Assembly (NCBI GenBank): GCA_045811525.1
Contig: JBJMTV010000038.1
Span: 9,370 to 73,369 of the forward strand
Reading direction: 5' to 3'
Origin: VAZQ01 sp045811525
GTDB lineage: Bacteria; Pseudomonadota; Alphaproteobacteria; Rhizobiales; Xanthobacteraceae
DNA: 64,000 bases
Shown here: in pieces, positions 7,399 through 14,403 of the stretch
How positions within the stretch are numbered: position 1 is the stretch's first letter
Layout: each line of letters starts with the position of its first letter
Translations under genes and position numbers: made by a program
Notes under the pieces: generated by a model
Database searches by the model: none
What the model was told of the DNA's origin: nothing
What the model saw: the letters and a program-made list of their open reading frames with translations, nothing else

Positions 7399-8271
7399 AT
7401 GAGACGTGATCTCTATGCAGACGTATCAGCGCGCATCATTGCCGAGCTCGAGCGAGGCCCCGCGCCTTGGGTAAAGCCTTGGTCCGCGACGCCGGGCCAG
7501 AACGTCCCGCAGAACGCAGTGACCAATCGGCCCTACTCGGGCTGCAACGTCATCTTGTTGTGGCTCGCTCGCAGTCGGGGCTGGACAACGCCACGCTTTC
7601 TCACCTTCAAGCAGGCACTCGAAGCCGGTGGACACGTTCGCAAGGCCGAGCACGGCACGAAGGTTTACTTCGTCAAGCAGCTGCAGGTTCGAGACGGCGA
7701 AGGCGACGAGACTCGCCTTGTGCCAATGCTGCGCGAGTACACGGTCTTTAATATCGAGCAGTGCGACGGGCTCCCTGATCGCGTTCGTGCCGGCAAGCCC
7801 ATGCGCGTGCGCAATCCGGACACGCGCGACGTGCTTGCTGACGAGTTCTTACGCGCAACCGGCGCCGACATCCGGGAAGGTCAGGGCGAGGCCTATTACG
7901 TGCCCAGCCGCGACTTCCTCTCTCTCCCAGCGTTCGCCGCGTTCAAAGGCGCCGATCACTTCTACAACGTCGCCTTCCACGAGCTGACGCATTGGACAGG
8001 GCACAAGTCGCGCCTTGATCGCGATCTCCAGGTCCGCTTCGGCTCGAGACACTACGCGGCCGAAGAGCTGGTCGCCGAGCTCGGCGCCGCGTTCCTCTCC
8101 GCCGAGTTTGGCTTCGACGGTGACGTGCGCAACGCGGGCTACATCGCGACTTGGATTGACCTGCTCAAGGCCGACAAGCGCGCATTCTTCACCGCCTGCA
8201 GCAGGGCGTCGCAAGCCACGGACTACCTGCGTGGCTTGGCGCTCGCTGCTCCCTCCTCAGTAGCTGCTTGA
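7399..8271 (+). CDS. ardC: ArdC-family antirestriction protein
   Basis: A 290-residue protein. The N-terminal half matches the ArdC N-terminal ssDNA-binding domain (PAPWVKPW near 22-28, NRPYSGCNVILL, TFKQALEAGGHV, KAEHGTKVYFVK). The C-terminal half is a zincin-like metallopeptidase with HELTH at residues 194-198 and a downstream EELVAELGAAFL glutamate. Length fits the family. ArdC proteins bind single-stranded DNA and protect incoming plasmid DNA from restriction in the recipient, so this gene marks conjugative or integrative DNA. It is followed after 13 bases by another accessory gene, probably co-transcribed. Its ribosome binding site lies inside a hairpin. Confidence 0.85.
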   Translation: MRRDLYADVSARIIAELERGPAPWVKPWSATPGQNVPQNAVTNRPYSGCNVILLWLARSRGWTTPRFLTFKQALEAGGHVRKAEHGTKVYFVKQLQVRDGEGDETRLVPMLREYTVFNIEQCDGLPDRVRAGKPMRVRNPDTRDVLADEFLRATGADIREGQGEAYYVPSRDFLSLPAFAAFKGADHFYNVAFHELTHWTGHKSRLDRDLQVRFGSRHYAAEELVAELGAAFLSAEFGFDGDVRNAGYIATWIDLLKADKRAFFTACSRASQATDYLRGLALAAPSSVAA

Positions 8272-8284
8272 GGAGGGCGCACTC

Positions 8285-8872
8285 ATGGCGCGTCACCAGC
8301 CCCTGCGCGCCGAGGCGCAGCGGGCCTATGAGGCTGCATTCAAGAGCGCCCATCCGGACTGGCGCAGTGTCGCCGAGCTATTCCGAGCTGCACTGCTGGC
8401 GACCGGGAACCGAACAGTTCGAGCGGCGGCTCCAAGTACCGCGGAGCTGGCGGACTACAGCGTCGACACCCTGAAGCTTCGTTGCCGGTCGCCGCGCATT
8501 GCGGTGCGCTTCATGGACGGCGAAGCGGTGTTCACGCACGTGCCCTCTGCTCCGGGCAAGCCGCTCAACATCGGGCGCGCACTCCGCGTCGCCATCGCGA
8601 TGTACCGGTCCCGCCGCTCAGTTCAACAACGATACGGAAGGCAGGAGTATGACCGTGCGATGCCAGTCACTGAGATATTTCAGGTTCGCTGTCTGGAGAC
8701 GGACGAGCTGTTCGACGTGGACGCGTGCAACAGGCACACGACGATGGAGCGTGCGGGCTGTGCTCTCAGCGGCACCTCTGTTGTGGAGTTACCAGCACTT
8801 GAGCCAGCGGATCCTACAAGGTCGGCGGCTCGCGGCTTGCCGGCACCTGCTGACGTGGCAGGCGCGGGGTAG
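8285..8872 (+). CDS. Accessory hypothetical protein downstream of ardC
   Basis: A 195-residue frame starting 13 bases after the ardC stop, so probably the same transcript. Residues 1-110 look protein-like (RAEAQRAYEAAFKSAHPDW, LRVAIAMYRSRR). The C-terminal third is Ala/Pro-rich and less convincing, and another forward frame (8499-8927) is open across the same DNA, so the 3' part could be frameshifted. No family recognised. A role linked to DNA transfer is possible only by position. Confidence 0.5.
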   Translation: MARHQPLRAEAQRAYEAAFKSAHPDWRSVAELFRAALLATGNRTVRAAAPSTAELADYSVDTLKLRCRSPRIAVRFMDGEAVFTHVPSAPGKPLNIGRALRVAIAMYRSRRSVQQRYGRQEYDRAMPVTEIFQVRCLETDELFDVDACNRHTTMERAGCALSGTSVVELPALEPADPTRSAARGLPAPADVAGAG

Positions 8873-8932
8873 CTATGCGGTAGCTAAGCATGGCATGGAC
8901 GTGGCGCGAGAGAGACTAAGTGCTTGAAATCA

Positions 8933-9009
<77 letters not shown>

Positions 9010-9204
9010 GCGGCAGCTGTGATCTAGCGGATCGTTGCCGTGGCGGCAATGTGCGCTTCCCGGCCCGCTGCGGCCCACTGCATCGGTACCGTCCTCGACT
9101 GACGGCTCTCACCAAGCAGGTCCGCCGGAACGCGGCGCAGGGGTGGCCACTTGAATCGAAGCCCCGAACGGGAGCATGAAGGTCGACAACCCCGGGAGCA
9201 TGCC

Positions 9205-10434
9205 ATGTCGCAGATCGCCGAGCAGCGCGAGCAGCGGGCCAAGGACGTCAGGCCGCAGCTCAAGGATGCCGCCTTCAACTGGGAGGATCCGCTTGATCTC
9301 GAAAGCGAGCTCACGGTCGAGGAGCGCATGGTGCGCGATACTGCGCGCGGCTACGCCCAGGATAAGCTTTTTCCGCGCGTGCTCAGCGCCTACCGCGATG
9401 AGCGCTACGACTCGGAAATCGTGCGCGAGATGGGCGAGCTCGGGCTCCTCGGCGCGACTATCCCGGAAGAGTACGGCGGCGCCGGGCTCGGCTACGTCGC
9501 CTATGGGCTGATCGCGCGCGAGATCGAACGCGTCGACTCCGGCTACCGTTCCACCATGTCCGTGCAGTCATCCCTGGTGATGCATCCGATCTTTGCCTAT
9601 GGCAGCGAGGCACAGCGGCGCAAATACCTGCCCAAGCTCGCGTCCGGCGAATTCGTCGGATGCTTCGGCCTGACCGAGCCGGATTACGGGTCTGATCCGG
9701 GCTCCATGGCGACGCACGCCGAGAAAGCACCCGGCGGGTTTCGCCTGACCGGCACCAAGATGTGGATCACCAACGCACCGGTCGCCGACGTTGCCGTGGT
9801 GTGGGCGAAGCTCGACGGCGTCATCCGTGGCTTTCTGGTCGAACGCGGAACCCAAGGGTTCTCTACCCCGAAGATCGAAGGCAAGCTTTCGCTGCGCGCC
9901 TCGATCACCGGCGAGATCGTGCTTGAGGATGCGTTCGTTCCGGAGGCGAGCCTGCTTCCTGAGGTGAAGGGGCTCGCGGGGCCGTTCGGTTGCCTCAACG
10001 TCGCCCGCGCCGGCATCGCCTGGGGCGCGATCGGCGCCGCCGAATTCTGCTGGCACAGGGCGCGGCAATACGTGCTCGACCGTAAACAGTTCGGTCGGCC
10101 GCTGGCGGCGAACCAGCTAATCCAGAAGAAGCTCGCCGACATGCAAACGGAGATTACGCTCGGTCTGCACGGTGCTTACCGGCTGGGCCGCTTGCTGGAA
10201 GAGGGCAGGGCCGCGCCGCCTGCGGTGTCGCTCCTCAAGCGCAACAATTGCGGCAAAGCGCTGGATGTGGCGCGCCTCGCGCGCGACATGCACGGCGGCA
10301 ACGGCATCGCCGACGAGTTCCATGTCATGCGCGTGCTGTGCAATCTGGAAACAGTCAACACATACGAGGGCACGCACGACATCCACGCGCTCATTCTGGG
10401 TCGTGCCCAGACCGGCCTGCAAGCTTTCATGTAG
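9205..10434 (+). CDS. gcdH: Glutaryl-CoA dehydrogenase
   Basis: A 409-residue flavoprotein of the acyl-CoA dehydrogenase family, starting at ATG 9205. It converts glutaryl-CoA to crotonyl-CoA in lysine/tryptophan and aromatic degradation, passing electrons to ETF. Visible features: the N-terminal helical domain, the FAD-binding FGLTEPDYGSDP and WITNAP segments, DRKQFGRPLAANQLIQ, and the C-terminal TYEGTHDIHALILGRAQTG, whose Glu is the catalytic base typical of GcdH. The family's usual length is about 395-410. An ordinary acyl-CoA dehydrogenase is the alternative, but TYEGTHDIHAL favours GcdH. It is the first core gene right of the tRNA. Confidence 0.9.
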   Translation: MSQIAEQREQRAKDVRPQLKDAAFNWEDPLDLESELTVEERMVRDTARGYAQDKLFPRVLSAYRDERYDSEIVREMGELGLLGATIPEEYGGAGLGYVAYGLIAREIERVDSGYRSTMSVQSSLVMHPIFAYGSEAQRRKYLPKLASGEFVGCFGLTEPDYGSDPGSMATHAEKAPGGFRLTGTKMWITNAPVADVAVVWAKLDGVIRGFLVERGTQGFSTPKIEGKLSLRASITGEIVLEDAFVPEASLLPEVKGLAGPFGCLNVARAGIAWGAIGAAEFCWHRARQYVLDRKQFGRPLAANQLIQKKLADMQTEITLGLHGAYRLGRLLEEGRAAPPAVSLLKRNNCGKALDVARLARDMHGGNGIADEFHVMRVLCNLETVNTYEGTHDIHALILGRAQTGLQAFM

Positions 10435-10439
10435 AGCGT

Positions 10440-11288
10440 TCAGGCCGTCGCGTTGGCTTTGCGCGCCAGCTCGGCAAGGCGCGCCACCATCGCGCTGTTG
10501 GGGTCAGTCAGGGCGTCGACCACGGTGAAATGGTTGGCGTCTGGGATCTCCTGATAGCGGGTGTCGGCGCCGCCTTTGCCCCAGCTGTCCGCGATCACTT
10601 TGCTTTGCCGCAGGAACTCGCTCGACTCGAGCGCGCCGACCACGGCATCGAACGCGCGTCCCTTGGGCGCAGGCCAGGTGAGTGGCGACACCGCGCGCGC
10701 GCTTTCCTCGTCAAGCCGCAAATCCTGGTTCATAGCCACGTGCACCAGCGGGGAGAGATCGAACAGCCCCGAGATCGAAAACCCGGCGGGCACCAGGTTG
10801 CCCGCCTTCGGATAGAGTGTCGGCCAATCGGTTGCCACCATGGCGCCCGCGAGATGCCCCCCCGCCGAATGCCCGAATACCATGAGACGCTGGCTCGTGC
10901 GCAGCCACAAGAACAGGCAGGCGTGGCGGATCTGCTCAATGATCTCGGAAATAGTGGCGTGCGGACACAGGTCATAGCCGACGACCGCAACTGAAATGCC
11001 GCGCGCATTCAGTCCGCGCGCCACTTGGCTGAACATGCCGGGCTCGAGCGAGCGCCAGTAGCCACCATGGATGAACACGGCGAGCGGCGCGGCGCCCTCG
11101 GCATGTGCAGCAAAGAGATCGATGGACTGGCGCGGGCTCTCGCCGTACATCAGCCCGAGCTCGGCACGGCGCTCCTTCATCGCCTCTGCCCGATAATCCT
11201 CCCCATCACGCGTCCACCGCGCAAAAATCTGCGGATGCTCGGGCACCCGCGCGCGATTGTTGTATTCAATCTCGTAGTCCATGGTCAT
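10440..11288 (-). CDS. Alpha/beta hydrolase (BD-FAE / kynurenine formamidase-like)
   Basis: A 282-residue soluble hydrolase. The oxyanion-hole motif FIHGGYWRS and nucleophile elbow FGHSAGGHLAG identify the esterase/lipase-like family that includes arylformamidases; an Asp and the His in DANHFTVVD complete the triad. ATG at 11288 starts MTMDYEIEYNNRARVPEHP, a common beginning in this family. Converges tail-to-tail with gcdH, stops 5 bases apart. Substrate is not determined; kynurenine formamidase would fit, but no other kynurenine gene is present. Confidence 0.8.
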   Translation of the reverse strand: MTMDYEIEYNNRARVPEHPQIFARWTRDGEDYRAEAMKERRAELGLMYGESPRQSIDLFAAHAEGAAPLAVFIHGGYWRSLEPGMFSQVARGLNARGISVAVVGYDLCPHATISEIIEQIRHACLFLWLRTSQRLMVFGHSAGGHLAGAMVATDWPTLYPKAGNLVPAGFSISGLFDLSPLVHVAMNQDLRLDEESARAVSPLTWPAPKGRAFDAVVGALESSEFLRQSKVIADSWGKGGADTRYQEIPDANHFTVVDALTDPNSAMVARLAELARKANATA

Positions 11289-11392
11289 GGGCGCTCCCGC
11301 TTGCGACTATGTACCACCTCCGGTCGCCAGGCGTGAAGGCCAGCTCAAGGAGGCTGGGCCTTTGCCACCAGGCGTGTTGGCAGTTATGTCAG

Positions 11393-11420
11393 CCCCATGA
11401 AGATCACCCCATGAAGATCA
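11393..11420 (+). repeat. 14-bp tandem duplication across the mtnA start
   Basis: CCCCATGAAGATCA occurs twice in direct succession (11393-11406 and 11407-11420). Each copy carries an ATG; the second is the mtnA start, the first opens a five-codon frame (MKITP) whose TGA overlaps that start as ATGA. No Shine-Dalgarno is seen close to either; AAGGAGG lies about 45 bases upstream of the first ATG. Confidence 0.8.
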
Positions 11421-12514
11421 ATGGCAAGCCGACCCGCAGCATATGGCTCGAGCCTGACGGCTGGTCGGTCGCGGTGATTGATCAGACGCAGTTGCCCTAC
11501 CAGTTCAGGATTGTGCGGCTCACGTCCCTGCAGGATGCCGCCTCTGCCATTGCCGCCATGCAGGTGCGCGGCGCGCCCTTGATCGGCGCCACGGCCGCCT
11601 ACGGCATGTGTCTTGCGCTCCGGCAGGACCTTTCGGAGGAGGGGATGGCGAGCGCCTACGCGACCCTCCTCGCCACCCGTCCGACTGCGGTCAACCTCAA
11701 ATGGGCCCTGAACGAGATCTTGGCAGCGGTGCGCAATCGGCCGCGCACGGAGCGGCTCGCGGCCGCCTATCGGCGGGCTGCAGAAATATGCGAGGAGGAT
11801 GTGGCGATCAACACAGCAATTGGCCGCCACGGCGCCGCTCTGATCCGGGAGATTGCCGCGACCAAGGCCGCGGGTCAGCCGGTGAATGTGCTCACCCATT
11901 GTAATGCCGGTTCGCTCGCCACCGTCGAGCTGGGCACCGCCACGGCGCCCATCTACACCGCTTTCGCAGCGGGCATTCCGCTGCATGTGTGGGTCGACGA
12001 GACGCGGCCGCGCAACCAGGGCGCATTGCTTACCGCCTGGGAGCTCGGCAACGAAGACGTGCCGCACACGGTCATTCCCGACAACACGGGCGGTCACCTG
12101 ATGCAGCACGGGAAAGTGGATCTGGTAATCGTCGGCACGGACCGCGTCGCCGCCAACGGGGACGTCTGCAACAAGATCGGCACGTATCTCAAGGCGCTTG
12201 CCGCCCGCGACAACAATGTGCCGTTCTACGTGGCGCTGCCGTCGCCGACCATCGATTTTGCGGTGGCCGATGGCCTAGCCGAAATACCGATCGAAGAGCG
12301 CGCCGCCGAGGAGGTCACCACAATAACCGGACGCACGGCGCAAGGCCGCATGGAAACGGTACGGATCGTGCCCGAGGGCTCGCCGGTGGCGAACTACGGT
12401 TTCGACGTGACCCCGGCGCGGCTGGTGACCGGCCTGATCACCGAGCGCGGTGTGGTCGCGCCGAGCCTGGAGGGTTTGGCCAATGCGTTTCCTGAACGGG
12501 CAGCAGGTCGGTAG
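11411..12514 (+). CDS. mtnA: S-methyl-5-thioribose-1-phosphate isomerase
   Basis: A 367-residue eIF2B-like isomerase converting methylthioribose-1-phosphate to methylthioribulose-1-phosphate in methionine salvage. Family motifs are present: MQVRGAPLIG, THCNAGSLATV (catalytic Cys), VWVDETRPRNQGA, VGTDRVAANGDVCNKIGTY (catalytic Asp) and the C-terminal NYGFDVTPARLVTGLITE. Length is normal. ATG 11411 is chosen because it fits the family's N-terminus; the frame is open further upstream but that stretch is not protein-like. No other mtn gene is beside it. Confidence 0.93.
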   Translation: MKINGKPTRSIWLEPDGWSVAVIDQTQLPYQFRIVRLTSLQDAASAIAAMQVRGAPLIGATAAYGMCLALRQDLSEEGMASAYATLLATRPTAVNLKWALNEILAAVRNRPRTERLAAAYRRAAEICEEDVAINTAIGRHGAALIREIAATKAAGQPVNVLTHCNAGSLATVELGTATAPIYTAFAAGIPLHVWVDETRPRNQGALLTAWELGNEDVPHTVIPDNTGGHLMQHGKVDLVIVGTDRVAANGDVCNKIGTYLKALAARDNNVPFYVALPSPTIDFAVADGLAEIPIEERAAEEVTTITGRTAQGRMETVRIVPEGSPVANYGFDVTPARLVTGLITERGVVAPSLEGLANAFPERAAGR

Positions 12515-12613
12515 CTGGTACCCATCCTCACAATTGTCAGGTGCCGCGATCGTGGGTATCCCGGGACATTCGCAAAACCGGATCTTTCCTCTACGCCAGC
12601 TAACGAGCACCAG

Positions 12614-13093
12614 ATGATTGCTGCTCTGCCGCTCGACGGGCGCCAGTCGCCGGTTGCGCGCGCAATCGCGCGCGGCACGACCCGGCTCCTGCATTCACTA
12701 GGGTTCTCCGTATTGGGCGAGCTGTCCCTCGGCTCAGGCCGCCGTGCCGATCTGGTCGCGGTCGGGCCTGCCGGTGAAATTTGGATTGTGGAAATCAAAT
12801 CATCGATCGCCGATTTTCGTGCCGACCGAAAATGGAGCGACTACCGCTTCCATTGCGATCGCCTGTTCTTTGCCACCTGCGTCAGTGTGCCTTGCGAGAT
12901 ATTCCCGGCGGATACCGGGCTGATCGTTGCAGATGGCTTCGGTGCGGTGATCCACTGCGAAGCCCCGGCGCACCCCCTCCATGCCGCCACCCGCAAAGCC
13001 GTGTTGCTGGCTTTCGGCCGTGCAGCGGCGTTGCGCCTTGCGCTCCTTGCCGACCCGCAGGCGATCGCGAACCAGGGCGACTTTGTGCTGTAG
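12614..13093 (+). CDS. mmcB: MmcB-family DNA repair protein
   Basis: A 159-residue alphaproteobacterial protein with a PD-(D/E)XK-nuclease-like core: Asp46 in GRRADLVAVGP and the E-x-K pair at 60-62 (IWIVEIKSS). The family is linked to mitomycin C resistance and is damage-inducible in Caulobacter. The length and the start MIAALPLDGRQSPVARAIARG match the family. No clear alphaproteobacterial LexA box (GTTC-N7-GTTC) was seen directly upstream, so damage control cannot be claimed here. Confidence 0.85.
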   Translation: MIAALPLDGRQSPVARAIARGTTRLLHSLGFSVLGELSLGSGRRADLVAVGPAGEIWIVEIKSSIADFRADRKWSDYRFHCDRLFFATCVSVPCEIFPADTGLIVADGFGAVIHCEAPAHPLHAATRKAVLLAFGRAAALRLALLADPQAIANQGDFVL

Positions 13094-13189
13094 ACCTGAT
13101 ACGACCTGGAAAGGATCTGGATTGCCGGATCTGCCATGGATGTCGACCCGGCTGCTGCCTTGGTCGGCATTTCGATCAAGAGGCAAAGG

Positions 13190-13615
13190 ATGTCAGCTAA
13201 AACGGTCTTGCAGCACGATCGCGAAATCGGCCGCCGCCTGAAGATGCGACGTCTGCACGTCGGCATGTCGCAGGGAAAGCTTGCGGACGCGCTTGGCCTG
13301 ACCTTTCAGCAGATCCAAAAATACGAGAAGGGGGTAAATCGTGTGGGGGGAGGGCGTCTGCAGGAGGTCGCCAGAATTTTGGACGTTCCGGTCTCCTTCT
13401 TTTTCGACGACATCGTGGGTGGCTCGCGCGACAGCAGTGATGTCTTCCCATTTCTCGGCACGGCCTACTCCTTGCGCATGATGAAGGCATTCGTGCGCAT
13501 TCGCAGCCAAGCCATCCAGCGCAGCGCGGTGGAGCTGGTCGAGCAAATTGCCGGGAGCATGGAGACGCGTCACGAGCGGGAGACGCGTCAGGAGATGGAC
13601 ACCGGTTGCGATTGA
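13190..13615 (+). CDS. XRE-family regulator with C-terminal helical domain
   Basis: A 141-residue regulator from ATG 13190 (AAAGG just upstream). HTH at about residues 10-62 (GMSQGKLADALGLTFQQIQKYEKG) followed by RLQEVARILDVPVSFFFDD, and a C-terminal helix (RIRSQAIQRSAVELVEQIAG). This is the common rhizobial XRE type with a short helical tail. It precedes the two-component cluster in the same direction and may belong to it. Targets unknown. A start at 13136 in the same frame is less likely. Confidence 0.85.
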   Translation: MSAKTVLQHDREIGRRLKMRRLHVGMSQGKLADALGLTFQQIQKYEKGVNRVGGGRLQEVARILDVPVSFFFDDIVGGSRDSSDVFPFLGTAYSLRMMKAFVRIRSQAIQRSAVELVEQIAGSMETRHERETRQEMDTGCD

Positions 13616-13702
13616 CCCGACTGCCATGCTGGCCAGCCCGGGGCTAGGGCGTTATCCGAGGGCTGCGCGGGGGCAGGATCGGTCGGCAATGAAAAGATAC
13701 TC

Positions 13703-14359
13703 GTGATCGACGATCACGTATTGATCCGTCAAGGCATGCAGGGTCTGCTGAAGAAGCTCAAGCGCGACGCGCTGGTGCTCGATGCGAGCGACTGCGCGCA
13801 GGCGTTGCGGACCTTGGCGACGAACCCGGATGTCGACCTCATCCTCCTCGATCTCACGCTTCCCGATCGCGACGGCTTCTCGGTCTTGGCCGAGTTGCGC
13901 AAAGGTTATCCAGGCGCGTCCATCGTGGTGCTGTCCGCCGACCAAGATCCCGGCATTGTCACGAAGGCGCTCGAGCTTGGCGCGCGCGGCTATATTCCGA
14001 AATCCGCCCAGGGGAGTGTCATTGTGAACGCGCTCCGCCTGGTCATTTCCGGCAGCATCTATGTGCCTCCCGAAATTCTGGCTCGAGCGCATGCGCCGCC
14101 CTCCGCGGGAACGGCAGCCAATGCTGCGGCGCTTCTGCCTGCCGACATCGGGCTCACCGAGCGGCAGCTCGCTGTGCTCGCCCTGGTCATGCAGGGGAAG
14201 AACAACAAGACGATTTGTCGGATCCTCAACCTCGCCGAGCCGACGGTGAAAAATCACGTCACGGCCATCCTAAAAGCATTGAAAGTGAGCAATCGCATGG
14301 AGGCGGTGGTCGTGGTCAATCGAATGGGCTGGAAGGTTCCGGAAATCCCGAGTGGCTAG
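13703..14359 (+). CDS. LuxR/NarL-type response regulator
   Basis: Receiver domain at residues 1-115 with acidic pair in MIDDH, phospho-acceptor Asp50 (LILLDLTLPDRDGF) and Lys in YIPKSA, then a LuxR HTH at about 150-212 (LTERQLAVLALVMQGKNNK, VKNHVTAILKALKVSNR). It should bind DNA when phosphorylated, probably by the neighbouring hybrid kinase, which is convergent and 44 bases away. The frame before the GTG at 13703 still encodes the expected first receiver strand (GNEKIL) but has no usable start, while an ATG at 13689 is out of frame, so the N-terminus may carry a mutation or sequence error. Confidence 0.8.
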   Translation: MIDDHVLIRQGMQGLLKKLKRDALVLDASDCAQALRTLATNPDVDLILLDLTLPDRDGFSVLAELRKGYPGASIVVLSADQDPGIVTKALELGARGYIPKSAQGSVIVNALRLVISGSIYVPPEILARAHAPPSAGTAANAAALLPADIGLTERQLAVLALVMQGKNNKTICRILNLAEPTVKNHVTAILKALKVSNRMEAVVVVNRMGWKVPEIPSG

Positions 14360-14403
14360 GAGAAGGCACGCCGTACTTCTCCAGCCGGGCTACAAGCCTG
14401 CGC

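Noticed and set aside
11289..11410. Possible SAM-type riboswitch before mtnA
   Set aside because: The leader can form a small stem but does not match the SAM riboswitch cores I know.
12515..12613. LexA/SOS box upstream of mmcB
   Set aside because: No GTTC-N7-GTTC or its complement was found in the short leader.
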